Of a DNA stretch of 64,000 nt, positions 51,933 through 61,033 are shown piece after piece. The notes under the pieces were generated by a model, which saw only the letters and a list, made by a program, of their open reading frames with translations, was not told the DNA's origin and made no database searches. The stretch is from NCBI GenBank assembly GCA_902626245.1, contig CACOED010000001.1, positions 1-64,000 on the forward strand, in the 5' to 3' direction. The position numbers and the translations under genes were made by a program. The DNA is from an uncultured Pelagibacteraceae bacterium. Lineage in GTDB: Bacteria > Pseudomonadota > Alphaproteobacteria > Pelagibacterales > Pelagibacteraceae. Position 1 is the stretch's first letter, and each line of letters begins with the position of its first letter.

Positions 51933-52341
51933 AAATATTAATGAAGGTTATAGATTAGCTCATACAATGATAAGAGTTAAAGATTTAGAAACTTCCTTTA
52001 ACTTTTATTGCAAAACTTTAGGAATGAAAGTGTTAAGAAAAACTGATTATCCTGATGGAAAGTTTACAAATGCTTTTATTGGCTATGGACTTGAAAATGA
52101 GTCTCCTTGCCTTGAATTAACTCATAACTGGGATCAAAAAGAAGATTACGAAAAAGGAAATGGATGGGGACATATTTGTATTGAAACTCCAGATGTTTAC
52201 AAAGCCTGTGAAGATCTTGCAAAACTTGGGGTTAACATTACTCGTAAGCCAGGTCCAATGAAACATGGAACAAGAGTAATTGCTTTTTGTGAAGATCCAG
52301 ATGGATACAAAGTTGAATTAAACGAACCAATAAAAATATAA
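51925..52341 (+). CDS. gloA: VOC-family protein (glyoxalase I-like)
   Basis: The 138-aa protein has the glyoxalase I pattern: RLAHTMIRVKDLETSFNFYCKTLGMKVLRK at the start, the metal-ligand Glu in CLELTHNW, GWGHICIETPDVYKACEDL and the final Glu in DPDGYKVELNE. These match the metal sites of lactoylglutathione lyase (His-Glu-His-Glu). It overlaps the Rieske gene. A detoxification role for methylglyoxal or a lyase role in the operon's pathway are both possible. Confidence 0.85.
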   Translation: MSKNINEGYRLAHTMIRVKDLETSFNFYCKTLGMKVLRKTDYPDGKFTNAFIGYGLENESPCLELTHNWDQKEDYEKGNGWGHICIETPDVYKACEDLAKLGVNITRKPGPMKHGTRVIAFCEDPDGYKVELNEPIKI

Positions 52342-52358
52342 AATTGAAAGGAATATTA

Positions 52359-52754
52359 ATGTCTAAAGAACCACAACTTTATAAATTTAAAGATATTGAA
52401 AATAGACTTCATACATTAGAACCAGGTAAATCTTACATTAAACCATTTGTTACAAGTAAAGTAAGTAACACTATGTGTGGAGGATTAAATTTTTTAAATA
52501 AAGTATCTGTACCTTGGGATTTAACTTGTGATGAAATTATTTACTGCATGGAGGGAACTTTTAGACTAACTTGTGATGGTAAATCCTATATTTGTAATCC
52601 TGGAGATGTACTTTATATTCCAAAAGATAATCATATAGCCTATGAATGTGACGAAAAATGTGTAATATTTTATGCTGCTTATCCTCATGATTGGAAACAA
52701 AAAGCTGGAATAACATTTGTTCCTGGAATTGACCCAGAAGATATGCCAAAATAA
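52359..52754 (+). CDS. cupin-domain protein (EutQ-like)
   Basis: The ORF track starts at a TTG (52344), but ATG at 52359 follows AAAGGA by about 6 bp and gives the better N-terminus MSKEPQLYKFK, so I place the start there (131 aa). The cupin pattern is seen in CDEIIYCMEGTFRLTCDG and NPGDVLYIPKDNHIAYECD, resembling EutQ-like ethanolamine-utilisation cupins. Classical metal-binding His pairs are incomplete, so it may bind a ligand without catalysis. It lies between the VOC and glutamine-synthetase-like genes. Confidence 0.8.
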   Translation: MSKEPQLYKFKDIENRLHTLEPGKSYIKPFVTSKVSNTMCGGLNFLNKVSVPWDLTCDEIIYCMEGTFRLTCDGKSYICNPGDVLYIPKDNHIAYECDEKCVIFYAAYPHDWKQKAGITFVPGIDPEDMPK

Positions 52755-52762
52755 TTTAACTA

Positions 52763-54184
52763 ATGAAAAATAAAATATATTACGAAAATTTTAAAGACGC
52801 TGTAGAAAGAAATAAAAAACAAATTCCTTTAATTTACAAAAAACTTAAAACTGCTGGTGTGCAATACGTCATGTCGAGTTGGATAGATTTACATGGTATT
52901 CCAAAAACTAAACCTGTACCGATGAGTGATTTTGAACAGCTATGTTTGGGTAAAGGTCCACAATTTGCAGTACACTCAATATCCTTTGTACCTGAATTAA
53001 CTCCCGCCGATTCTGATCAAATAATGTTGCCAGACTTAAATAGTGTTTACATTTGTCCTTGGGACAAAACAATGGCTATAATTTTTGCAGATCTTTATTG
53101 GGAAGATAAGCCCTATAATGTTTGTCCAAGACAAGCTCTAAAGCGTGCAATGCAAAAAGCGCAAGACGCAGGTTATAAAGGAATGTGCGGTATTGAGCCT
53201 GAATTTATTGCAATGAAATATGGAGAAGACGGAAAACCTGTTAAAGCTATTGATAGTGACCCAATAAATGGAATAAGACCTAGAAGACAGGCATTTGGAT
53301 ACGATGTTGAATATTCATTAGATTCTATGCACTTTTTAAAAGAACTAATTGATATACTTGAAGAATTAGGTTGGAATTTACATGATGTTGTTGCCGAGGG
53401 AGCTTATTCACAATTTGAGTTAGATTTTCATTATACAAACTTATTAGAAATGGCAGATAGATTAGTTTTCTTAAGAATTCTTTTAAAAGAAATTGCCAAA
53501 AAAAATAATATGTTTATTACTTTTATGCCAAAACCCACTATAGGGGACTGGAGATCAGGCGCACATATTAATTTTTCAATGGAAGATATAAATAAACCCG
53601 GAAAAAATATTTTTACTGATGGAAAAGGCTGGTCAAAACAATCAAAACATGCAGTAGGCGGTCTCATGAAAAACTCTGAGGCGCTAACAGCAATTACATG
53701 TTCAACGGTGAATTCATATAATGGTTTAGTTCCTAGAGTTGGAGGTTTTGAAGGAGGAACAGTAACTTGGGCGCCAACTAATATTACATATGGTCACAAT
53801 AATAGATCAGCACAGTTTCGTTTACCACAAAACAGATATTGTATTGAAAATAGAGCAGCAGATATGACAATGAACGTTTATTTGGCTTTAGCAATGACAA
53901 TTTCTTCAGCAATGGATGGTATTAAAAATAAAATTGATCCTGGGAAACCAACTGATCAAGATTTATATCAAATGACTGATGTAGAGTTTAAAAAATTGGG
54001 AATCAAAAGACTTCCCAAAAATTTAATGCAAGCAATAGAAGCATTGAGAGTAAATAAGTTATCTGATGAGGTTATGGGGCCTGTAATGAAAAAATCTTTT
54101 TTATCTTATAAAAATGATGAATGGGAGCGTTATCACCAAGCGGTTACTGATTGGGAAGTAAAAGAATATCTAAGACTTTACTAA
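52763..54184 (+). CDS. glutamine synthetase-family ligase (GlnT/GmaS-like)
   Basis: The 473-aa protein has glutamine synthetase landmarks: SWIDLHGIPKTKPVP in the beta-grasp domain, the metal site GIEPEFIAM, AEGAYSQFELDF, GAHINFSM, and the late RLPQNRYCIENRAADMTMNVYLALA. In catabolic operons such proteins often join glutamate to an amine (gamma-glutamylmethylamide, gamma-glutamylpolyamine or gamma-glutamylanilide), tagging it for oxidation. The neighbouring Rieske and luciferase-like oxygenases fit that use better than ammonia assimilation. The amine substrate is unknown. Confidence 0.87.
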   Translation: MKNKIYYENFKDAVERNKKQIPLIYKKLKTAGVQYVMSSWIDLHGIPKTKPVPMSDFEQLCLGKGPQFAVHSISFVPELTPADSDQIMLPDLNSVYICPWDKTMAIIFADLYWEDKPYNVCPRQALKRAMQKAQDAGYKGMCGIEPEFIAMKYGEDGKPVKAIDSDPINGIRPRRQAFGYDVEYSLDSMHFLKELIDILEELGWNLHDVVAEGAYSQFELDFHYTNLLEMADRLVFLRILLKEIAKKNNMFITFMPKPTIGDWRSGAHINFSMEDINKPGKNIFTDGKGWSKQSKHAVGGLMKNSEALTAITCSTVNSYNGLVPRVGGFEGGTVTWAPTNITYGHNNRSAQFRLPQNRYCIENRAADMTMNVYLALAMTISSAMDGIKNKIDPGKPTDQDLYQMTDVEFKKLGIKRLPKNLMQAIEALRVNKLSDEVMGPVMKKSFLSYKNDEWERYHQAVTDWEVKEYLRLY

Positions 54185-54187
54185 TTA

Positions 54188-55198
54188 ATGAAAAAATACG
54201 AAAAGTTTAATTTAGGAAATGTTAAACTTTTATCTGGAAAAATTTTAAAATCAGCACAATTAGTTTACAAAACATATGGCGAGTTAAATAAAAGTCGTTC
54301 AAATGTAATAATTCTTCCTACATTTTATACCGGTAGCCATATTAGAAATGAAGGTTTTATAGGTAAAAATAGAGCAATTAATCCAAATAAATATTTTATT
54401 ATATCCATTAATATGTTTGGAAATGGTTTGTCATCTTCACCGACTAAAACTATTAAATCTCAATCTGGTCCAAAATTTCCAACAATATCGTTGTGGGATA
54501 ATATTTATTGTCAGCACAAACTTGTTACTGAAAAACTGAAAATTAAAAAAATTGCTCTAGTTACTGGTTGGTCTATGGCGGGTTGTCAATCATATCAATG
54601 GGCAGTTCAATATCCTAGTATAGTTAAAGCAATTCTTCCTTTTTGTGCATCATCAAAGACTTCGATACACAATCACGTTTTCTTAGAAGGTGTTAAAGCA
54701 GCACTTACTGCTGATAAAAAATTTAATAAAGGAAATTATAAAAAGCAACCTGTCGAAGGATTAAAAGCGTTTGGAAGAGTATATGCGGGTTGGGCTTTCT
54801 CCCAGGATTTTTATAGAGAAAAACTTTATAAAAAACTTGGTTTTAAAAATGCTGAGGAATTACTTAAAGACTGGGCAAATGACCATGCAAGAAACTGGGA
54901 TGCTAATAATCTTTTGTCTAAACTTAAAACCTGGCAATTAAATGATATTAGCAAAGGTCCTATTTATAAAAATAATTATATAAAAGCTCTTAAATCAATA
55001 AAAGCTAAAACAATTCTTATGCCATGTAATCAGGATTTGTACTTTAGAACTGAAGACAATAAATTTGAAAAAAAATTTATATCTCGTTCATCTTTAAGAC
55101 CTGTAGATTCTCCATTTGGCCACTGTGCTGCCAACCCTGGAAATGACAAAAATTTTGAAAAGCAACTAGATAAAAACATTAAAGAGTTGCTAAATTAA
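54188..55198 (+). CDS. alpha/beta hydrolase, homoserine O-acetyltransferase (MetX)-like
   Basis: This 336-aa protein shows the MetX-type pattern: LKSAQLVYKTYGELNKSRSNVIILPTFYTG, the nucleophile elbow VTGWSMAGCQSYQWA (Ser near residue 123), and the late Asp in LMPCNQDLYF and His in DSPFGHCAANPGND. Many MetX-like proteins outside methionine synthesis are hydrolases or acyltransferases for other metabolites, so the symbol metX is not justified. It is 3 bp after the glutamine-synthetase-like gene and followed by the only sizeable gap within this operon. Confidence 0.82.
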   Translation: MKKYEKFNLGNVKLLSGKILKSAQLVYKTYGELNKSRSNVIILPTFYTGSHIRNEGFIGKNRAINPNKYFIISINMFGNGLSSSPTKTIKSQSGPKFPTISLWDNIYCQHKLVTEKLKIKKIALVTGWSMAGCQSYQWAVQYPSIVKAILPFCASSKTSIHNHVFLEGVKAALTADKKFNKGNYKKQPVEGLKAFGRVYAGWAFSQDFYREKLYKKLGFKNAEELLKDWANDHARNWDANNLLSKLKTWQLNDISKGPIYKNNYIKALKSIKAKTILMPCNQDLYFRTEDNKFEKKFISRSSLRPVDSPFGHCAANPGNDKNFEKQLDKNIKELLN

Positions 55199-55331
55199 TA
55201 TCTTAAAAAACGTTGAAAATTTAGTAGAAGAAGATAGTATCATTTCATAAAGCGATACATAACTCGTCGTAATTTCTAAAGTACGAAAGTGGGATCGGTC
55301 GTCTTTAAATTAATTTTTAAAGGAGGCTTTA
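55199..55331 (+). promoter_or_regulatory. intra-operon gap with possible structured leader upstream of the LLM monooxygenase gene
   Basis: This 133-bp gap contains several short inverted repeats: gtatc ... gatac (in gatagtatc ... gcgatacat), and tcgta ... tacga (in cgtcgtaatttctaaagtacgaaag), followed by gggatcggtcgtc. A strong AAAGGAGG ribosome binding site precedes 55332. The GC content of the middle part is higher than in ordinary gaps here. It could be a promoter with leader RNA, but no known riboswitch class was recognised. Confidence 0.35.
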
Positions 55332-56501
55332 ATGAAATTTGGTTACTTCTGTAACACTACTAACTGGACACACAAACCATACGATAAAATTTTAGACGAA
55401 ACTAAAGAAATTACAGAATATTGTGATAAAAATAATTGGAATTCAATATGGTTTACTGAGCACCATTTTAATCATGAAGGAATGGAGTCTTGTACAAATC
55501 CTCTAATGCTAGGAACTGACGCGGCTGCAAGAACAAAAAAAATTAGAATAGGACAAGCGGCAAATGTTATTACTTTTCATAATCCAATTAGACTGGCAGA
55601 AGATATAGCTACACTGGACCAACTTTCTAAAGGAAGAGTTGAAGTTGGTGTCGCTAGAGGAATTTATGGAAGAGAAGCGATCAATCTAAATATTGAAGCT
55701 GATATGAAAGACCAAGCAAAAAATTTTAGGCTTTTTGCTGAAACATTAGAAGTTTTAAAAAAAGCATGGTCAGAAAAGTTTTTTAGTCATAAGGGTGAAT
55801 TTTATACATACCCTCATCCAGATCACGTGTGGCAGCACGATATGAGCCCTCCAAGTGAAGAGTTTATGAACATGGATGATAATACGATAAAAAAAATTAG
55901 TGTTGTTCCTAAACCTTATCAAAAACCATATCCTCCAATTCACCAAGTTGTAGATGGTATTAGATCAATTGAATGGGCAGCACAAAATGGAATAAATGTT
56001 ATTATGTGGATACCTACAGTTAAAGCTCTAAAAATAAAATTTGAAGCTTATAAAAATGCAAGATCTGAAGCAGAAAAAAGAAATGTTCCTATGGGCGAAG
56101 GTGTATCTCTAGTAAGAGATATGTTTGTTGCGGATACAATGGAGGAGGCTAGAGAAAAAGCAGGAGAACATATGGTAAATTATATGAGATGGGTATGTCA
56201 TTGGAGAGGGTTAGGTAATCATATGGATCCAGATGAAGAATTACCAATAACTAAAGGAAAATTAGATTTACTAAGTTATGATTTTCTTCATAAACGAAAT
56301 ATGTTATTTGGAACACCTGAGTATGTAATAGAAAAAATTCATGAACTTAAATCGGAATTAAATTTGCAAAATTTACAAGTATGGTCCAATTTTCCTGGGG
56401 TAAAACATGAAGATTGCATGAAAAGTATTAAGTTATTTACCGAAAAAGTAATGCCTAACTTCAAAGATGATTTAAATACTGAAGTAAAAAAAGTTTCGTG
56501 A
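55332..56501 (+). CDS. luciferase-like flavin-dependent monooxygenase (LLM class)
   Basis: The 389-aa protein has LLM features: WNSIWFTEHHFNHEGMESC near residue 40, RIGQAANVITFHNPIRLAEDIATLDQLSKGRVEVGVARG, and the helical insert and C-terminal half typical of bacterial luciferase-like oxygenases that use reduced FMN. It should hydroxylate or cleave a small organic compound. A strong RBS (AAAGGAGG) precedes it, and its stop overlaps the GTG start of the next gene by 4 bp (GTGA). Confidence 0.9.
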   Translation: MKFGYFCNTTNWTHKPYDKILDETKEITEYCDKNNWNSIWFTEHHFNHEGMESCTNPLMLGTDAAARTKKIRIGQAANVITFHNPIRLAEDIATLDQLSKGRVEVGVARGIYGREAINLNIEADMKDQAKNFRLFAETLEVLKKAWSEKFFSHKGEFYTYPHPDHVWQHDMSPPSEEFMNMDDNTIKKISVVPKPYQKPYPPIHQVVDGIRSIEWAAQNGINVIMWIPTVKALKIKFEAYKNARSEAEKRNVPMGEGVSLVRDMFVADTMEEAREKAGEHMVNYMRWVCHWRGLGNHMDPDEELPITKGKLDLLSYDFLHKRNMLFGTPEYVIEKIHELKSELNLQNLQVWSNFPGVKHEDCMKSIKLFTEKVMPNFKDDLNTEVKKVS

Positions 56502-58195
56502 TCAAAGGAAAGAGCCTAACCGGTGGCCAAGCTGCAATTAAATCCTTAAAAAAAGAAAAAGTTAAACATGTTTTTGGTTTAATTGGCTCCGCAACTATGG
56601 AAATGTTTGATGCTCTTTATCATGAAAAAAGTATAAAATTTATTGGTGTTCGTGATGAAAGAACAGGAACACATATGGCGGATGGATACGCAAGAGCTTC
56701 CAACCAACCAGGTATAATACTTGCTGGACAAAATGGTCCTGGTGCTACAAATTTAGTTACAGGACTTGCACAAGCAAAAGCAGCATTTTCTCCGGTTGTT
56801 TCTATTGCTGGTTCATATTCTACAAAAGATAAAATGGAAGATGCTTTTCAAGGTCTTGACCAACAATCTTTGTTTAAACCGGTGACAAAAAAAACTTGGA
56901 CAGTTAAAAATACTAAAAAAATTCCAAAAACTTTTAGTGATGCTTTTAACTTGGCAATGTCACCCAGAAGAGGACCTGTATGTATTAATTTACCAAGAAA
57001 TATTTTGGCAGAAAAAGGAAATTTTAAAATCAACGAGAAAAATCAATCTTTTGATAATCAAAACTCAACTAAAGCAAAATCAAATTATATAAAAAAAGCT
57101 GTAAAGATTATCAGTAATTCAAACAAAACTGTTATTATTGCTGGTGGTGGAATTAAATATACATCAAAATATAAAAATGTAGTTAAATTGGCAGAATTAT
57201 TAAACCTTCCAATAGTAACTGCAGCTGGTCATGGAGATGCTATACCATTTAATCATAAACTAAATGCTGGTCAAATGGGTCCGAGAGGTAATCCAGTTGC
57301 ATCCAAATTAGTTAAAGAGGCAAGTGTTATAATTGCTCTTGGAACAAGGCTAGGATTTAATTCAACGTTTTATTCTTATGAAAATATAAATAAAAGAGCA
57401 AAAATCATACAAGTTGAATTAGAAAAAAGAATGATAGGGAGATACTTTCCTGTAGCATTGGGAATTTATGGTGACGCTGCCACAATAGCTGACCAATTAT
57501 ATAAAGAAATTAGGAAGCAAAATATTAGTCTTGATATAAAAAAATGGACCAGTAACTATTTAAAAGAAAGAAAAGATTTTTTGTTCAGCAGAGATAAATT
57601 TAAACAGAAAAATTTTCCTATTCAACCCAACAGCTTGTTTAAACAATTAAGACAAGTACTTCCTAAAAACTCTGCAATAACCTTGGATGCAGGTACACTT
57701 TGCTTACAAGCGACAGATGCTCTTGAATATTATGATCCTCCATCTTTATTTACTCCTTTAGATTTTGGTTTGGTTGGTTTTTCTTTTGCGTGTGGTTTGG
57801 GTGTAAAAATTGCAAAACCTAGTAAAAAAGTAATTAGCCTTATGGGAGATGGCGGTTTTGGAATGACAATTTCAGAACTAAGTACAGCTGTTGAATATAA
57901 AATTAATACAATAACAATAGTCATGAATAATAAAAGCTGGGGTGCTGAAAAAGCTTATCAAAAAGATTTTTATGGAAAAAGATACTTAGGAGCAGATATT
58001 AGCAGTCCACCTTTTGATAAAGTTGCAGAGCTATATGGCGCTAAAGGTTTTAAGGTTAAAAAAGTTTCAGAAATTAACCAGGCAGTTAGAGAAGCTTTAA
58101 AAATAAACAAACCAGTAGTCATTGATGTTGATGTAGACCCAAAAGCACTATACAGTTTTAGAAGAGATAGTTTTAAACATAGATCAAAAAAATGA
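56498..58195 (+). CDS. thiamine-diphosphate-dependent enzyme (acetolactate synthase-like)
   Basis: The 565-aa protein starts with GTG overlapping the previous stop. It has the catalytic Glu region VRDERTGTHMADGYARAS near residue 51, GPGATNLVTGLAQA, and the ThDP motif GDGGFGMTISELSTAVEY ending with NNKSWG near residue 450. Family members include acetolactate synthase, sulfoacetaldehyde acetyltransferase and benzoylformate decarboxylase. Only one such gene is present without an IlvN regulatory subunit, so a catabolic decarboxylase or lyase is more likely than amino acid synthesis. Confidence 0.88.
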   Translation: MIKGKSLTGGQAAIKSLKKEKVKHVFGLIGSATMEMFDALYHEKSIKFIGVRDERTGTHMADGYARASNQPGIILAGQNGPGATNLVTGLAQAKAAFSPVVSIAGSYSTKDKMEDAFQGLDQQSLFKPVTKKTWTVKNTKKIPKTFSDAFNLAMSPRRGPVCINLPRNILAEKGNFKINEKNQSFDNQNSTKAKSNYIKKAVKIISNSNKTVIIAGGGIKYTSKYKNVVKLAELLNLPIVTAAGHGDAIPFNHKLNAGQMGPRGNPVASKLVKEASVIIALGTRLGFNSTFYSYENINKRAKIIQVELEKRMIGRYFPVALGIYGDAATIADQLYKEIRKQNISLDIKKWTSNYLKERKDFLFSRDKFKQKNFPIQPNSLFKQLRQVLPKNSAITLDAGTLCLQATDALEYYDPPSLFTPLDFGLVGFSFACGLGVKIAKPSKKVISLMGDGGFGMTISELSTAVEYKINTITIVMNNKSWGAEKAYQKDFYGKRYLGADISSPPFDKVAELYGAKGFKVKKVSEINQAVREALKINKPVVIDVDVDPKALYSFRRDSFKHRSKK

Positions 58196-58779
58196 GATTA
58201 GAATTAAGAAAGTTTACAAAATTTGTCGATAAGACATTTATTGAAGGTGGAAAAGAAGCAAAAGAACCTGTCCTGCTAGTTTCTGTTGCGGCAGTTTTTA
58301 AAAATCCTTGGGATGGTCAAGGATATGTTGAAGATCTTAAACCTATAATTTTAGACTTAGCTCCAAAACTTGGTGATATTTTAGTTCCAGAATTAATTAA
58401 AGAAATTGGTTCACCAGATAAAATTCTAGCTTATGGTAAAGCGGGTATTGTCGGTTTAAATGGAGAGATCGAGCATGCGTCTGCATTTATTCATACTTTA
58501 AGATTTGGAAATAAGTTTAGAGATGCAGTGGGCGGAACATCTTATTTAAGTTTTACAAATACAAGAGGACCTGCGGGATCAAAAATTTCTATACCAATGA
58601 TGCATAAAACAGATTCAGGTTTAAGACCGTATTATCTAACACATGAATTTACTATTCATGATGCTCCGTTCGATAATGAAATAGTAATTGCTATTGGTGG
58701 AGCTTCTAGTGGAAGAGCACATGCAAGAACAGGTGATAGATATCAAGATATGAAAGAAATGGGCATTGAAGCTAAATAG
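58192..58779 (+). CDS. DUF1185 'amino acid synthesis' family protein
   Basis: The 195-aa protein fits the DUF1185 family: VSVAAVFKNPWDGQGYVEDL, GIVGLNGEIEHASAFIH, and AIGGASSGRAHARTGDRYQDM. The family is named after a distant link to amino acid synthesis, but its biochemical activity is not established to my knowledge. It overlaps the ThDP enzyme gene by 4 bp, which suggests direct functional coupling. Length is normal. Confidence 0.8.
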   Translation: MRLELRKFTKFVDKTFIEGGKEAKEPVLLVSVAAVFKNPWDGQGYVEDLKPIILDLAPKLGDILVPELIKEIGSPDKILAYGKAGIVGLNGEIEHASAFIHTLRFGNKFRDAVGGTSYLSFTNTRGPAGSKISIPMMHKTDSGLRPYYLTHEFTIHDAPFDNEIVIAIGGASSGRAHARTGDRYQDMKEMGIEAK

Positions 58780-58783
58780 ATAA

Positions 58784-59557
58784 ATGATCAATGCTAAAGA
58801 CTCAAAGAATACTTTTTATATTCTAAATAAAAAAGAGAATACTCCAGTAGTTTTAATTCATGGTGTAGGACTTAATCATAAAATTTGGGAGCCTCAGATT
58901 AATTCATTTAACAATACTGTATTAGTGTATGATATTTTAGGACATGGAAATACACCATTAACAAAATCACAAATAAGTTTTGATGATTTTTCATTGCAAT
59001 TACTAAACTTAATTGATGAATTAAAATTTGAAAAAATACATTTAGTTGGTTTTTCAATTGGTTCATTAATAGCAAGAAATTTTGCATCCAAATATAATGA
59101 TAGACTAGAATCTTTAACTTTACTTTGCTCAGTTTTTCAAAGAAGCAACGAACAACAGCAAATAGTCAATGATAGATTCGAATTATCAAAAAAAAGCAGA
59201 TCTTTATCAAAACAAGCTCTTAAGAGATGGTTCACAGATGATTATATAAATAAAAATCCAAATACTTATAAAAAAATTTGTTCTATACTTGAACAAAATG
59301 ATATGAAAAATTTTTTAAAAGTTTATGAGCTTTTTGTTAAACACCAAGATAATGAAATATTTGAAAATATAAAAACTAAAACATTGGTTATGACTGGAGA
59401 AAATGATATTGGATCAACTCCAGAAATGTCTAAAAATTTAAGTAAAAAAATCGCTAATTCTAAAGTTAAAATAGTAAGCAATGGAAAACATCTCTGTAGT
59501 ATTGAGTGTGCAGATGATGTAAATAACGCTATACAGGAACATATAAAAAATGACTAA
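58784..59557 (+). CDS. alpha/beta hydrolase (3-oxoadipate enol-lactonase-like)
   Basis: This 257-aa hydrolase has the oxyanion motif VVLIHGVGLNHKIWEPQI, the nucleophile elbow LVGFSIGSLIARNFA (Ser near residue 93), the acid in LVMTGENDIGSTPEM and the late His in SNGKHLCSIECAD. Similar proteins open enol-lactones or hydrolyse C-C bonds after ring oxidation. It overlaps the ALDH gene by 8 bp. Confidence 0.87.
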   Translation: MINAKDSKNTFYILNKKENTPVVLIHGVGLNHKIWEPQINSFNNTVLVYDILGHGNTPLTKSQISFDDFSLQLLNLIDELKFEKIHLVGFSIGSLIARNFASKYNDRLESLTLLCSVFQRSNEQQQIVNDRFELSKKSRSLSKQALKRWFTDDYINKNPNTYKKICSILEQNDMKNFLKVYELFVKHQDNEIFENIKTKTLVMTGENDIGSTPEMSKNLSKKIANSKVKIVSNGKHLCSIECADDVNNAIQEHIKND

Positions 59558-61031
59558 ACTTAAACAATATAAAATGTTTATCGATGGAGAATGGGTAGAC
59601 TCTGATACTAAAAAAACTTTTGAAACTTTAAATCCAGAAAATAATAAGCCATGGGCTATAGTTCCTGAAGCAAGTGCAAGTGATGTTGATAGAGCAGTGA
59701 AAGCAGCACAGAAAGCATTTGAAGGAGAATGGCCAAAGTTGTTACCAAGAGAAAGAGGTAAATATTTAAGAGCAATAGCAGATAAGCTTAGAAAGAATGC
59801 TGAGTTGCTTGGAAAAATTGAAACTATTGATACTGGAAAATTATTTAGAGAAACAAAAAAACAAGCAAACTATATTGCTGAATATTATGATTATTATGCC
59901 GGCATGGCAGATAAAGTTGAAGGTACAGTTTTGCCTATAGATAAACCAAATATTCAGGCAATAACCACAAGAGTACCAATAGGTGTTATAGCAGCAATTA
60001 TTCCTTGGAATTCACAGATGCTATTAACAGTAACTAAACTAGCGCCTGCTTTAGCAATGGGAAATACTGTTGTTATAAAATCATCAGAGCTAGCGCCTGC
60101 AGTTTTATTTGAATTTGCAAAATTAGTTGAAGAAACAGGAATACCAAAAGGTGTTGTGAATGTTGTTACAGGTTATGGTGACCCATGTGGAAAGGCGCTA
60201 ACAACACATAATTTAGTTGAAAAAATTGCTTTTACAGGTGGGCCAGAAACCGCAAGACACATAATTAGAAATTCAGCTGAAAATTTATCTGAGGTAAGTC
60301 TGGAACTTGGAGGAAAAAGTCCTGTAGCAGTATTTGAAGATGCTCATCAAGAAAATGCAATAAATGGTATTACGGCAGGAATTTTTGGTGCAAGTGGTCA
60401 AAGTTGTATTGCTGGTTCAAGACTTTATTTACAAAAAGGAATTTATAACGAATTTCTAGATAAGCTTGCTGAAAGAGCAGAAAAAATAAAAATTGGTGCA
60501 CCGATGGATCCTAAAAGTGAAATGGGACCAATTAGTAATTTTAAGCAATTAGAGATTATAGAAAAAAATATTAAATTGACTGTAGAACAAGGAGGAAAAA
60601 TTAAATGTGGGGGTAAGAGACATTCGTTTTCAAATGAAGGATATTATTTCCCTCCGACTATTATTGAATGTGATAATCATAATCTTCCAACGGCAGAAAA
60701 CGAACTATTTGGTCCAGTGCTATCTGTAATGAAGTTTGAAAATGAAGAAGAAGTAATAAGTAAAATGAATGATAACCAATATGGTTTATCCTCTGCTGTT
60801 TATACAAGTGACTTTTCAAGAGGCATGAGAGTATCCAAGGCAATTAGAGCAGGAATTACATTTGTAAATACTTATAGATTAATATCTCCATCTGCTCCAT
60901 TTGGTGGTATGAAAGATAGTGGCTATGGTAAAGAAGCAGGAATTGAATCTATAAAAGATTATACAAGAGTAAAAACAACTTGGTATTATACTTCAGATAA
61001 ACCAACTCTTGATCCATTTTCAATGAGATAA
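59550..61031 (+). CDS. NAD(P)-dependent aldehyde dehydrogenase
   Basis: The 493-aa enzyme has ALDH motifs: IPWNSQMLLTVTKLAPALAMGN for cofactor entry, FTGGPETAR, the general-base Glu in SLELGGKSP near residue 259 and the catalytic Cys in FGASGQSCIAGSR near residue 294, with NELFGPVLSV later. Its overall style resembles betaine-aldehyde and hydroxymuconic-semialdehyde dehydrogenases. It is the last enzyme of the operon and would oxidise the aldehyde produced by the oxygenase or ThDP steps. Confidence 0.92.
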   Translation: MTKLKQYKMFIDGEWVDSDTKKTFETLNPENNKPWAIVPEASASDVDRAVKAAQKAFEGEWPKLLPRERGKYLRAIADKLRKNAELLGKIETIDTGKLFRETKKQANYIAEYYDYYAGMADKVEGTVLPIDKPNIQAITTRVPIGVIAAIIPWNSQMLLTVTKLAPALAMGNTVVIKSSELAPAVLFEFAKLVEETGIPKGVVNVVTGYGDPCGKALTTHNLVEKIAFTGGPETARHIIRNSAENLSEVSLELGGKSPVAVFEDAHQENAINGITAGIFGASGQSCIAGSRLYLQKGIYNEFLDKLAERAEKIKIGAPMDPKSEMGPISNFKQLEIIEKNIKLTVEQGGKIKCGGKRHSFSNEGYYFPPTIIECDNHNLPTAENELFGPVLSVMKFENEEEVISKMNDNQYGLSSAVYTSDFSRGMRVSKAIRAGITFVNTYRLISPSAPFGGMKDSGYGKEAGIESIKDYTRVKTTWYYTSDKPTLDPFSMR

Positions 61032-61033
61032 AA

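Noticed and set aside
54188-55198. Assigning metX (methionine synthesis)
   Set aside because: Context is a catabolic operon without other methionine genes; MetX-like hydrolases are functionally diverse.
55199-55331. SAM-II/SAM-V-type riboswitch near the MetX-like gene
   Set aside because: The gap lies after, not before, the MetX-like gene and I could not match a known SAM aptamer core, so only a generic structured leader is reported.
56498-58195. Assigning ilvB (acetolactate synthase)
   Set aside because: No ilvN or branched-chain amino acid synthesis genes are nearby, and the neighbours are catabolic.
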